DNA from: Cerina litoralis
GTDB lineage: Bacteria > Bacteroidota > Bacteroidia > Flavobacteriales > Flavobacteriaceae
DNA: 64,000 nt
Reading direction: 5' to 3'
Assembly: GCA_022008415.1 (NCBI GenBank)
Contig: JAIRBC010000013.1
Coordinates: 62,001-126,000 of the forward strand
Shown here in pieces: positions 44,235 through 53,676 of this stretch (positions are counted from its first letter, which is position 1; each line of letters begins with the position of its first letter). The translations under genes and the position numbers were made by a program. The notes beneath the pieces are model-generated. The model was not told the origin of the DNA. It saw only the letters and a program-made list of their open reading frames with translations, and did no database searches.

Positions 44235-46838
44235 ATGGTCAGACCCAAAACAATTGTATCCGTCCTACTACTTTTCATATCCATAGCGATCGGTTTCGGC
44301 AAAGAAGTCCCGAAGCTTGGTATTACAGAGCTTCCCAGTATTCCGGCCTTGGTTGCTGGCCAAAACTCCCTAGGGTTTGCTGGGATGGTGGGCGGTGTTC
44401 ACAACGGGGTGATCATAGCGGCCGGGGGCGCCAATTTTCCAAACGGATTGCCTTGGGAAGGTGGTAAAAAAGTATACAGCGATAAAATTTACGTGCTGCA
44501 TGGAGGTCGATGGGCATTATCCGATCAAACCTTGGCCTCTCCCTTGGCCTATGGGGCATCGGTATCTACTCCCCATGGGGTTCTTGTTCTGGGAGGGGAG
44601 AACGATAACGCTACCAGCGATAAGATTTTTTTACTGAAATATAATCCGTCCAACAAAGAAATTGAGGTTTCGGATTATCCGTCCCTGCCCGAGCCCCTAT
44701 CTTTTACCGCAGCAGTTGTCGAGGGCAAATACGTTTATGTCGTCGGGGGCAAGAATTCCGATAAAAGCGTCAATTCGTTCTATAGGATGCCATTGGAAGG
44801 CAAGAAAATATGGCAAAAACTGGTCGATTTTCCGGGTCCGCCACGGGCGTTACATTGCATTGCGGTCCAAGAGACAAGAAATTCCCGAAAGCTCTTCGTG
44901 ATCGGGGGGCGCGATCAAAGAAAGGGAGTAAAATCAGATCCCTTGACCCACTATTTGTCCTACGACCTCAAAAAGAAGAGCTGGAAGGATGAAGGTAGGG
45001 TTTTAATAGATGGAAAGCCCAGGGTCTTGATGGGCGCCTCGGCAGAAACGATGGGCTCCATGCATATCATGGTTTACGGCGGGTCTGATGAAGTGCTCTT
45101 TGATCAACTCGAAAATATAACCTTGCAATTAGAAAGAACGGACAATGATTCTATCGCAAAACGGTTGCTGAAAAAAAGAAATGAAATATTGGATAATCAT
45201 CCCGGATTTTCCAAGGATATCCTCGGTTTTAATTCTATTACCAAAACGTGGTACGTATACGATACTTTGGCGAACAAAATTCCGGTAACAGCGTTGGCAT
45301 TTAAAAAGAATGGGGAATTTGTAATGGTGTCAGGGGAGGTTTCTCCAGGAATCAGAACACCTAAAGTACGTGAGTTTATCATAGCTGAAGAGACCCATCC
45401 TTTTGGGATTATTAATTATTCCGTATTGGCCCTCTATCTTTTAATTTCGCTTATGATCGGGATTTATTTTGCGCGAAAACAAAAATCTACCGAAGATTAT
45501 TTTGTAGGCGGTGGACGTATTCCATGGTGGGCTTCGGGCCTAAGCGTTTTTGGCACTTTACTGAGTGCCATTACCTTTATGGCCATTCCCGCCAAAGCCT
45601 TTGTCACGGATTGGTCCTTTTTCTTTTTGAATATAACCGCCATTTTGATCACTCCGCTGATCGCCTGTATTTTCATTCCTTTTTTTAACAAACTTCATAT
45701 CCGTACAGCCTACGAATATCTGGAGGACCGATTCAATTATTTGGCACGTGCCTTCGGTAGCTTTTCCTTTATTTTGTTCCAGTTGGGAAGGATAGGCATC
45801 GTGCTGTTGTTGCCTTCCCTGGCTATTTCCATAGTCACCGGAATACCCGTGGAGGCCAGTATCCTTATCATGGGCGTGCTGTGTATTCTTTATACCACTT
45901 TTGGAGGTATAGAAGCGGTAATCTGGACGGATGTACTCCAGGTTATAGTGTTGTTGGGCGGTAGTATTTTGGCCGTAATTTGGATTATGGTCCACACGGA
46001 AACTTCCTTTGGGGAGATGATCGCCTTTGCTTCCGAACGCGACAAGTTTAACATTGCGAATATGGACTTCAATTTTACTGAATCTACTTTTTGGGTGGTA
46101 TTCATAGGCGGTTTGGCCTCTGCCATGGTTACCCAAGGTACGGACCAGACCATTGTGCAGCGGTACTTGACGAGTTCCAGCGTCGAGAATTCCCAGAAAA
46201 CGCTTTACACGAACGCAGTGCTGACGCTCCCGGCGACCATCATCTTTTTTGGCTTGGGAACCCTGTTGTTTATTTTTTATTCGGAGATGCCCAATAAGCT
46301 CTCCCCGGCAATTTCCAACAACGATTCAATTTTTCCTTGGTACATCGTAAGAGAGTTGCCTACTGGGGTGTCTGGACTGTTGGTGGCGGGAATTTTTTCC
46401 GCGGCGATGTCTAGCATCAGCAGTAGCCTGAATTCGGTATCAACGGCCTATTGCAATGATTTTCATCAACATTTTCGGCCCAAAACATCGGATCGTAAAT
46501 TGTTGAAAATCGCTAGGGTTGCTACCGTGCTTACCGGAATAGCGGGTGTATTGCTGGCGCTTTGGATGGCCAATTCCAATATAAAATCCCTTTGGGACCA
46601 ATTTTATCGATATCTGGGGCTTTTTACCGGAGGCTTGGGAGGCATGTTCCTGTTGGGGATGTTGACCAAAAAGGCAAACGCTACGGGAACACTTTTGGGG
46701 TTAGTGGCGAGTGCTATCCTGATTTGGTACATAAGTGTGTTTACGGAAATCAATTTTTTAATGTACGCCTTCTTCGGGGTAGCTTCCTGTTTTATTTTCG
46801 GATATATTTTTAGTTTGATTTTTAAGGATAAGAAGTAA
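44235..46838 (+). CDS. Kelch-type sialic acid mutarotase fused to a sodium:solute symporter
   Basis: The 867-residue protein joins two functions. After a signal peptide, residues about 30-385 form a Kelch beta-propeller of the cyclically-permuted mutarotase (NanM-like) type, with repeated AAGGANFP, VLGGENDN, VVGGKNSD, VIGGRDQR and MVYGGSDE blades. From about residue 390 it is an SSS-family transporter: INYSVLALYLLISLMIGIYFA, the STEDYFVGGGRIPWWASGLS signature, and SAAMSSISSSLNSVST of the sodium site, with some 13 membrane segments. The propeller faces the periplasm. It could convert released alpha-sialic acid to the beta-anomer and hand it to the transporter. It replaces separate nanM and nanT genes. 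Confidence 0.9.
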   Translation: MVRPKTIVSVLLLFISIAIGFGKEVPKLGITELPSIPALVAGQNSLGFAGMVGGVHNGVIIAAGGANFPNGLPWEGGKKVYSDKIYVLHGGRWALSDQTLASPLAYGASVSTPHGVLVLGGENDNATSDKIFLLKYNPSNKEIEVSDYPSLPEPLSFTAAVVEGKYVYVVGGKNSDKSVNSFYRMPLEGKKIWQKLVDFPGPPRALHCIAVQETRNSRKLFVIGGRDQRKGVKSDPLTHYLSYDLKKKSWKDEGRVLIDGKPRVLMGASAETMGSMHIMVYGGSDEVLFDQLENITLQLERTDNDSIAKRLLKKRNEILDNHPGFSKDILGFNSITKTWYVYDTLANKIPVTALAFKKNGEFVMVSGEVSPGIRTPKVREFIIAEETHPFGIINYSVLALYLLISLMIGIYFARKQKSTEDYFVGGGRIPWWASGLSVFGTLLSAITFMAIPAKAFVTDWSFFFLNITAILITPLIACIFIPFFNKLHIRTAYEYLEDRFNYLARAFGSFSFILFQLGRIGIVLLLPSLAISIVTGIPVEASILIMGVLCILYTTFGGIEAVIWTDVLQVIVLLGGSILAVIWIMVHTETSFGEMIAFASERDKFNIANMDFNFTESTFWVVFIGGLASAMVTQGTDQTIVQRYLTSSSVENSQKTLYTNAVLTLPATIIFFGLGTLLFIFYSEMPNKLSPAISNNDSIFPWYIVRELPTGVSGLLVAGIFSAAMSSISSSLNSVSTAYCNDFHQHFRPKTSDRKLLKIARVATVLTGIAGVLLALWMANSNIKSLWDQFYRYLGLFTGGLGGMFLLGMLTKKANATGTLLGLVASAILIWYISVFTEINFLMYAFFGVASCFIFGYIFSLIFKDKK

Positions 46839-47047
46839 GAATTGAAACTAGCAAGAAACAGGAGCCAATCCTCTAGACATTAAACGTTATGGAACAAGAA
46901 CGATGGAATACGGAATTTGGGAGTCATTTCACCGTGGAGAAAACCCGAATCCGTATTTTGTAGATGGCGGCCCTATTCTTAATATAACCGGATGGACCTA
47001 GATGTAATAGCCCGCGATTAAAATAAGGACGAATAAAACTTAGTCTT

Positions 47048-48148
47048 ATGTATATTTTCCGAAGGATTTCTGTTTGCTTACTATTTTTTGTCTTTTACAG
47101 TAATGCTCAACAAGAAACCCTAAAATGGCATACCGAAAAGAATTTTTCCGTACAAGGGAAAATACAGGGTGATAGAACGTTGCCCTATCGACGTTTCCCT
47201 GCGGAAATGCGATCGAAGGTAAGGGAGCCGGTGTGGAATCTTTCCACTAATTCAGCTGGACTTTATATCGATTTTTATACCAATAGCCCTACGATAGAGG
47301 TAAAATACCAAGTAAAGGGCGAACTTGCCTTTCCGCACATGCCGGCAACCGGGGTGAGCGGGGTAGACCTTTATGTTTTGGACAAAGAGGAAAAATGGCT
47401 GTGGGCCCGGGGAAATTATCATTTTGGGGACACTATTTCATACAAATACCGTGGTTTTAAGGCTGACCTTGCCGATAAGCTCAACTATTTTCGGTTGTAC
47501 CTGCCGCTTTACAATTCGGTAAAATGGTTGAAAATTGGAATCGATTCGGATACAACCTTTAGCAAGGTCGATACGGACGGGAAGCAAAAGCCGATCGTAG
47601 TTTATGGCACCTCCATTGCCCAAGGCGCATGCGCCAGTAGGGCCGGTATGGCGTGGTCCAATATTTTGGAAAGAAAACTGCACCGACAGGTCGTCAATCT
47701 AGGGTTTTCGGGCAATGGCCGGCTAGAACCAGAAATTATCGATTTCATATCCGATATGAATGCATCGGTCTATGTTTTGGATTGTATGGCCAACTTTGGC
47801 TCTGGTAAGGAATTGGGTCCTGAAGAAGCCAAAAGACGATTGAAACAAGCCGTAAAGGATATTCGCAAAAAACATCCGGACACCCCAATCTTGATCGTGG
47901 AGCACGCCGGCTATTCCAATGGCGAAGTGCAGCCAGGACGGTTGCACACGTACACCGTCCTCAATGTCGCTACCCTTGAGGTATTTAATGAATTGATCCA
48001 CGAAAAGATTCCCGCCATTTATTTGTTGAAGAAAGAAGCCATTGGTCTGGGTATCGATAGTTTTGTAGATGGCACGCACCCCAATGATTTTGGGATGCTG
48101 CAATATGCCGAGGCATACTATACTAAAATTAATGAAATTGAAAACTGA
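47048..48148 (+). CDS. Secreted SGNH/GDSL hydrolase, probable sugar O-acetylesterase
   Basis: The 366-residue product has a signal peptide ending YSNAQ. A beta-sandwich N-terminal domain contains the GxDLY motif (SGVDLYVLDKE, about residue 110). The SGNH hydrolase domain has the nucleophile Ser189 in YGTSIAQGACASRAG, block II Gly/Asn in LGFSGNGRLEPE, and the DxxH dyad Asp341/His344 in DGTHPND. As the last gene of the sialic acid operon it probably removes O-acetyl groups from sialic acids so that the lyase can act. This role is inferred. The 209-base gap upstream contains no gene. Confidence 0.85.
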   Translation: MYIFRRISVCLLFFVFYSNAQQETLKWHTEKNFSVQGKIQGDRTLPYRRFPAEMRSKVREPVWNLSTNSAGLYIDFYTNSPTIEVKYQVKGELAFPHMPATGVSGVDLYVLDKEEKWLWARGNYHFGDTISYKYRGFKADLADKLNYFRLYLPLYNSVKWLKIGIDSDTTFSKVDTDGKQKPIVVYGTSIAQGACASRAGMAWSNILERKLHRQVVNLGFSGNGRLEPEIIDFISDMNASVYVLDCMANFGSGKELGPEEAKRRLKQAVKDIRKKHPDTPILIVEHAGYSNGEVQPGRLHTYTVLNVATLEVFNELIHEKIPAIYLLKKEAIGLGIDSFVDGTHPNDFGMLQYAEAYYTKINEIEN

Positions 48149-48663
48149 ACCTATATTTGCACAATTTAACGGGGAATGGGAAAAAATGATCAATGTGGCA
48201 CTTATTGATCCACTTCCACACAGCTTGTGTTTGTCTTTCAGAAGAGGATCAGCGGGGATAACCTTTGTGGACTTGGATCCGATAGCCTTCGATTTCTTCG
48301 AAAACACAATTAATTCCGGTTGTTGACAACGCAATTAAATTTTCTTAGAATCCCGGCATTTCCTCGGTGGCCATGACCGGGACCAATTTTTTTTGATCTG
48401 TGGGCACGGCACTTCTTTGGTTACCGGGCCGTTGGCATTGCTACTTGTGCAAATCCCTTGTTTTGCACAGATTTAATAATAATTTTCACTAACTTGTATC
48501 CTTGTAGGCAGTCGTATTTATATGTTGTTTAAAACTGTATATAAAGTGGCAATTGTTATCAAATAATCAAATATTATGGATTCTTTTATCATCAAACCGT
48601 ACTTGGTATTGAACGCATTTGAGCTCGGTCCACATTATTTTGTAATTAAAACTCTGAAAAGAC
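48149..48663. other. 515-base intergenic region before acnA
   Basis: No supported gene was found. TATATTTG at 48152-48159 is an exact -7 element shortly after the SGNH gene, followed by a 46-codon open frame at 48186-48326 with no recognised family. It could be a small protein gene, a small RNA, or chance. No acnA promoter could be defined with confidence. Confidence 0.4.
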
Positions 48664-51444
48664 ATGAAAATAGACAAGAATTCTTTTGGTAGCAAGCTTT
48701 CGGCCAAAGGCCAGAATCTGAATATCATCAGTTTGGAAAAAGTTGCGGAAACACATCCGCGGGTAAGAAAGCTACCGTTTTCAATCCGCATTTTATTGGA
48801 AAACGCCCTGCGAAACTACGATGGTTTTTTGGTGAACGAAGAACATATAAAAAACCTTATTAACTGGAACCCAAAAGGCAGCGATACGTCTATTCCTTAT
48901 AAACCGGCCCGGGTGCTTATGCAGGATTTTACAGGTGTTCCTGCCGTGGTCGATATCGCCGCTATCCGTTCCGAAGCCATTCGCAAGGGCAAGGATGGGG
49001 CGAGCATAAATCCCAAAGTACCCGTGGATCTGGTAATCGACCATTCCGTGCAGGTCGACTTTTTCGGCACCGATTATGCCTATAGAAAGAATGTGGAGTA
49101 TGAATACAAGCGTAACAGCGAGCGTTACGAGTTGTTAAAATGGGCGCAGAACGCATTTGAGGATTTTACCGTGGTACCCCCCGGGATGGGTATCTGCCAT
49201 CAAGTAAACCTGGAATATCTGGCAAAAGTCATTGTTGAAAGGGATGGTTGGGCCTATCCCGATACCTTGGTCGGGACCGATTCCCATACGCCCATGGTCA
49301 ATGGTATCGGAGTCATTGGGTGGGGCGTTGGCGGTATCGAGGCCGAAGCAGCACTTTTAGGACAGCCCATTTATTTTTCCAGCCCCAAGGTTATAGGTCT
49401 ACAATTGAAAGGAAAACTTCCCGAAGGTATAACCGCTACCGACATGGTGCTCGAAATCACGAACCAGATGCGTAAATATGGAGTAGTGGGAGATTTTGTG
49501 GAAGTTTTTGGTGACGGTCTGGATCATTTGTCCGTACCGGATCGTGCCACGATTGCCAATATGTCTCCCGAATTTGGCTGTACCGTTACCTATTTTCCCG
49601 TTGACGGCCAGACCCTTCGGTACATGGAAAAGACCAATCGCGACCAAAAACAAATCGATTTGGTGGATCAATACTGTAAAAACAACCTCCTTTGGCGCAC
49701 GGGCAAGGAAAACATAGAATATTCCGATGTGGTTACGGTAGACTTGTCCACGTTGCAACCGTCGGTTGCGGGGCCAAAACGTCCGCAGGACAAAATTTTA
49801 GTAAAAAATTTGAAAGATCAATTTGGAAGCCTTCTAAAAGAGATGCACGGAAGGGATTACGTGCCGTTGGAAGAACGCCAAACATGGTACGCCGAGGGGG
49901 GGTCGGGAACGCGTTTCAACAAGCGGTTTCGAGACCAAGAGGTGGCAGACGATGTAGAAGTAGCGGTTCAGAAGGATTCTGCACTGCACTCCGTCCGAAT
50001 CAGTAAAGGCAATCAAGAATACGCTCTGAGCGATGGTTCTATAGTGGTAGCGGCTATTACTTCCTGTACCAATACCTCTAACCCATCGGTAATGCTAGGC
50101 GCCGGACTAGTGGCAAAAAAGGCCGTGGAAAAAGGGCTGGATGTTAAACCGTGGGTAAAGACATCCTTGGCGCCCGGCTCCAAGGTCGTGACCAATTATT
50201 TACAGCGTGCGGGTCTGTTACAGCATCTGGAGGCCTTGAAATTCCACGTGGTTGGCTATGGTTGTACGACTTGTATCGGCAACTCGGGCCCATTGCCCCC
50301 ACATATTGAAAAGGCGATAGACGAATGCGACCTTGTAGCCGCTTCGGTCCTGAGCGGGAACAGAAATTTTGAGGCCAGGATCCATCCCAAGATTCGGATG
50401 AACTTTCTGGCATCGCCTATGTTGGTGGTTGCTTATGCTATCGCTGGACGTGTAGATGTTAACCTATTGGAAGAACCCTTGACCCAAGACGTAAACGGGC
50501 AGGACGTATTTCTAAAGGATATTTGGCCTTCTCAAAAAGAGATTCAGGAGGCTATTGAAAGTGCCACTGCGCGAAAGGATTATGCCCAAGAATACGCCGT
50601 GATTTTTGATGGGGAAGAACAATGGCAAAACTTACCGGCACCGACCGGATTGGACTATGATTGGAAAGATGATTCCACTTATATTAAGGAAATTCCGTTC
50701 TTCAAGGATATCAGTGAAACCCCGGAACAACTTGGCAATATTGAGAATGCCAGAGTGCTGATGAAGCTCGGCGACTCCGTCACTACCGATCATATTTCGC
50801 CCGCAGGCTCGTTTTCGGAAGAGAGTTCGGCAGGGCAATACCTCAAAGCTAACGGAATAGAGCGAACGATGTTTAACTCATACGGTTCTAGAAGGGGCAA
50901 CCACGAGGTAATGATGCGTGGCACTTTCGCCAATGTGTTCATCAAGAACGATATCGCTTCGAAACAGGGCGGTTTTACGACCTATTTTCCGGAGAACAAG
51001 GAACTGAGCGTCTACGATGCCGCTATGAAGTATATAGAAAACGATACCCCATTGATAGTGCTGGCCGGCAGTGAATACGGTTCTGGATCCTCACGGGACT
51101 GGGCGGCGAAGGGAGCCAGTTTATTGGGAGTGAAAGCGGTTATAGCTAGTTCGTACGAACGTATTCACCGATCTAATTTAGTGGGAATGGGAGTTTTGCC
51201 CCTTAAATTTAAACAAGGGGAAGATGCCAACAGTCTTGGTTTATCGGGACGCGAAACTATTTCCATTACCGGAATAGAAGCAGGTCTTAAACCAGGTAAG
51301 GAACTCGATGTAACCGCCAGAAAGGAAGACGGTTCGGAGATTAAGTTCAAGACACTAACCCGGTTGGATTCGGAAATCGAAATCGAGTACCTAAGGCACG
51401 GTGGTATTTTGCAATACGTGTTAAGGCAGTTTTTGGAAGAATAA
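48664..51444 (+). CDS. acnA: Aconitate hydratase A
   Basis: This 926-residue iron-sulfur enzyme of the TCA cycle interconverts citrate and isocitrate. The 4Fe-4S ligand cysteines are in ITSCTNTSNP and GCTTCIGNSGPLP. Other family blocks are GVPAVVDIAAIR, GTDSHTPMVNGIGVIGWGVGGIEAEA, and SVTTDHISPAG, with the swivelling C-terminal domain ending SEYGSGSSRDWAAKGASLLG. The length fits the AcnA/IRP type. The short ArsC-like gene follows after 23 bases and is probably cotranscribed. Confidence 0.97.
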   Translation: MKIDKNSFGSKLSAKGQNLNIISLEKVAETHPRVRKLPFSIRILLENALRNYDGFLVNEEHIKNLINWNPKGSDTSIPYKPARVLMQDFTGVPAVVDIAAIRSEAIRKGKDGASINPKVPVDLVIDHSVQVDFFGTDYAYRKNVEYEYKRNSERYELLKWAQNAFEDFTVVPPGMGICHQVNLEYLAKVIVERDGWAYPDTLVGTDSHTPMVNGIGVIGWGVGGIEAEAALLGQPIYFSSPKVIGLQLKGKLPEGITATDMVLEITNQMRKYGVVGDFVEVFGDGLDHLSVPDRATIANMSPEFGCTVTYFPVDGQTLRYMEKTNRDQKQIDLVDQYCKNNLLWRTGKENIEYSDVVTVDLSTLQPSVAGPKRPQDKILVKNLKDQFGSLLKEMHGRDYVPLEERQTWYAEGGSGTRFNKRFRDQEVADDVEVAVQKDSALHSVRISKGNQEYALSDGSIVVAAITSCTNTSNPSVMLGAGLVAKKAVEKGLDVKPWVKTSLAPGSKVVTNYLQRAGLLQHLEALKFHVVGYGCTTCIGNSGPLPPHIEKAIDECDLVAASVLSGNRNFEARIHPKIRMNFLASPMLVVAYAIAGRVDVNLLEEPLTQDVNGQDVFLKDIWPSQKEIQEAIESATARKDYAQEYAVIFDGEEQWQNLPAPTGLDYDWKDDSTYIKEIPFFKDISETPEQLGNIENARVLMKLGDSVTTDHISPAGSFSEESSAGQYLKANGIERTMFNSYGSRRGNHEVMMRGTFANVFIKNDIASKQGGFTTYFPENKELSVYDAAMKYIENDTPLIVLAGSEYGSGSSRDWAAKGASLLGVKAVIASSYERIHRSNLVGMGVLPLKFKQGEDANSLGLSGRETISITGIEAGLKPGKELDVTARKEDGSEIKFKTLTRLDSEIEIEYLRHGGILQYVLRQFLEE

Positions 51445-51467
51445 TTTAATCAATAATAAATTAAAAA

Positions 51468-51854
51468 ATGCAAAGATCTATAAATAATACGGGAGTCATA
51501 TCTACATCGGATAGGCAGATAACCCTGTTTTATAATTCCAGATCTCAACGAGGAAAACAAGCATTGGCATATGCTATGACGCATGGTCTTCCTATTGAAG
51601 AAATCGATATTTTAAAAACCCCTTTGACTGGTATGCAAATTACCGAGCTGGCAAATCGCTTGGGCATTAAGATCAGAGAAATGGTCAATCAGGAACACTA
51701 CAAATACAGAAGAAAATTCACGCTTCAATGTTTCTCTTCGGAAGACTGGATAACCTTGATACAGAACCATCCGGAAATTATGAAACAGCCTATAGCGTTA
51801 CGCGGCAACAGGACTATATTGGTGGAAACGCCAACGGATATTACGAGGATATGA
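51468..51854 (+). CDS. ArsC/Spx-like protein without the catalytic cysteine
   Basis: The 128-residue protein has the ArsC thioredoxin-like fold: TLFYNSRSQRGKQALAYAMTHG at the start, central EEIDILKTPLTGMQITELANRLG, and MKQPIALRGNRTILVETPTDI at the end, in place of the family's RPIV-G pattern. The active-site Cys of ArsC (PRCSKS) is Ser here (SRSQRG) and there is only one Cys elsewhere. It therefore cannot reduce arsenate in the usual way and may be a Spx-like or purely binding protein. It sits between acnA and katA. Confidence 0.75.
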   Translation: MQRSINNTGVISTSDRQITLFYNSRSQRGKQALAYAMTHGLPIEEIDILKTPLTGMQITELANRLGIKIREMVNQEHYKYRRKFTLQCFSSEDWITLIQNHPEIMKQPIALRGNRTILVETPTDITRI

Positions 51855-51892
51855 TTCCGTGTTTTGTGCGTTTCTTTTAATTGAAACCCCAT

Positions 51893-51918
51893 AGAAATAT
51901 CCTTCAACGAATATTTCT
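51893..51918. repeat. Hairpin upstream of katA
   Basis: AGAAATAT at 51893-51900 pairs with ATATTTCT at 51911-51918. The segment AATATCCTTCAAC (51896-51908) is repeated exactly at 55821-55833, after the catalase remnant, which suggests a past duplication or recombination between the two places. Confidence 0.45.
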
Positions 51919-52016
51919 AAAATTAAAGAAGCCATTTTCAATGGGCTATGGGCATAGATTGAATTGCTAAAAACATCGAATTAACTTAAATTCATACACA
52001 TTAAAAACGAAAAGAA

Positions 52017-53531
52017 ATGGAAGATAAGAAGTCAAAACTCACGAGACAGACCGGGGCACCTGTTCCGGATAACCAGAACGTACAAACCGCCGGTCCACGC
52101 GGGCCCATGTTAATGCAGGATGCCTGGTTTCTAGAAAAAATGGCAAACTTTGACCGAGAGGTGATCCCGGAAAGAAGAATGCACGCAAAGGGGTCGGGCG
52201 CTTTTGGCACTTTTACAGTAACCCATGATATAACGCAATATACCAAGGCCGATATTTTTAGTAAGGTCGGTAAAAAGACCGAAATGTTCAGCCGGTTTTC
52301 TACCGTCGCAGGAGAACGAGGAGCAGCGGATGCCGAAAGGGACATCAGGGGCTTTGCGCTCAAGTTCTATACCGAGGAAGGCATTTGGGATCTGGTTGGC
52401 AACAATACCCCGGTATTTTTCTTTCGAGACCCGATGAAGTTCCCAGACCTGAACCACGCCGTAAAACGCGACCCAAAAACCAATCTGCGGAGCGCCAACA
52501 ACAATTGGGATTTCTGGACATTGCTCCCAGAATCCTTGCACCAGATCACCATAACGATGAGCGATCGAGGTATTCCCAAGGGTTACCGGCACATGCATGG
52601 TTTTGGAAGCCATACCTATAGTTTCATCAATAAAAGTAACGTAAGACATTGGGTGAAGTTTCATTTTGTTACGCAACAGGGAATCGAAAATCTTTCCGAT
52701 GAGGAGGCTATGAAATTAGTCGGGATGGACAGGGAGTCATCCCAAAGAGATCTTTTTGATGCAATTGAAAAAAAGGATTTCCCGAAATGGAAAATGTTCG
52801 TTCAGGTAATGACGGAAGAGCAGGCGAGGACCTACCGCTTCCATCCTTTCGACCTGACCAAAGTTTGGTACAAGAAAGATTTTCCGCTTATTCCCGTAGG
52901 TGAGTTCGAGTTGAACAGGAACCCGGATAACTACTTCCAGGACGTGGAGCAGGCCGCCTTCAATCCAACGAATGTGGTTCCAGGAATAGGGTTTTCCCCG
53001 GACAAGATGCTCCAAGGAAGATTGTTTTCCTATGGAGATGCACAACGTTACAGACTGGGTGTAAATCATTATCAAATTCCCGTAAACAAACCCACCTGTC
53101 CGTACCGTGCTTATCATCGGGACGGAACCATGCGTGTGGATGGCAACTACGGTGGTGACAAGCATTACGAACCGAACAGTTATGGCGAATGGCAGGAACA
53201 GCCAGCGGCACAAGAACCACCTTTGGAAATGGACGGTACCGCCTACGCCCACAATTTCAGGGACGACGATGAAGATTACTTCACCCAACCGGGCGATTTG
53301 TTCCGTATCATCAAAGCCGATGGCAAAGCAGGTTTGTTGTTTAGCAATACCGCTGCTCAAGTGGGAGGTGCGGATAAATTTATCCAGATCCGCCATATCA
53401 GAAACTGTTATAAAGCAGACCCGGAGTACGGGGAGGGTGTGGCAAAAGCACTTGGCTTGACCATGGATGAAGTAAATAGCTTTGACATGACGCCTTATAA
53501 TAGATGGGCCCCGAGACCTACCAAGGGATAG
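52017..53531 (+). CDS. katA: Heme catalase (clade 3 type)
   Basis: This 504-residue monofunctional catalase breaks down hydrogen peroxide. The distal His56 is in [12 protein letters not shown], Asn129 in [12 protein letters not shown], and the proximal heme Tyr339 in [14 protein letters not shown]. There is no signal peptide. The C terminus, [15 protein letters not shown], is the region that reappears in degraded form at 55622-55811. It is surrounded by stress genes (UspA, ArsC-like, SDR). Confidence 0.97.
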   Translation: MEDKKSKLTRQTGAPVPDNQNVQTAGPRGPMLMQDAWFLEKMANFDREVIPERRMHAKGSGAFGTFTVTHDITQYTKADIFSKVGKKTEMFSRFSTVAGERGAADAERDIRGFALKFYTEEGIWDLVGNNTPVFFFRDPMKFPDLNHAVKRDPKTNLRSANNNWDFWTLLPESLHQITITMSDRGIPKGYRHMHGFGSHTYSFINKSNVRHWVKFHFVTQQGIENLSDEEAMKLVGMDRESSQRDLFDAIEKKDFPKWKMFVQVMTEEQARTYRFHPFDLTKVWYKKDFPLIPVGEFELNRNPDNYFQDVEQAAFNPTNVVPGIGFSPDKMLQGRLFSYGDAQRYRLGVNHYQIPVNKPTCPYRAYHRDGTMRVDGNYGGDKHYEPNSYGEWQEQPAAQEPPLEMDGTAYAHNFRDDDEDYFTQPGDLFRIIKADGKAGLLFSNTAAQVGGADKFIQIRHIRNCYKADPEYGEGVAKALGLTMDEVNSFDMTPYNRWAPRPTKG

Positions 53532-53676
53532 GATTCCAAAAAGATTTAAAATATCGGACAGGCCATTGCCTTCCCGAATCAGGCTAGAATAATATTTTCG
53601 GGCCGATATATCTATGTCCGCCCGCACCTAATGCCAACAGCAGTAATTAATGGCCAAACTAATAAACTTACATGAC

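Noticed and set aside
45558..46136. 192-codon minus-strand frame within the symporter gene
   Set aside because: It is a shadow of the transmembrane region, with a low-complexity Gly/Gln/Lys-rich translation.
47723..48334. 203-codon minus-strand frame over the SGNH gene
   Set aside because: It overlaps the catalytic half of a well-supported gene and has no recognisable features.
52737..53627. 296-codon open frame on the minus strand
   Set aside because: It is antisense to the catalase gene, whose active-site residues are all present. The translation shows no family pattern.
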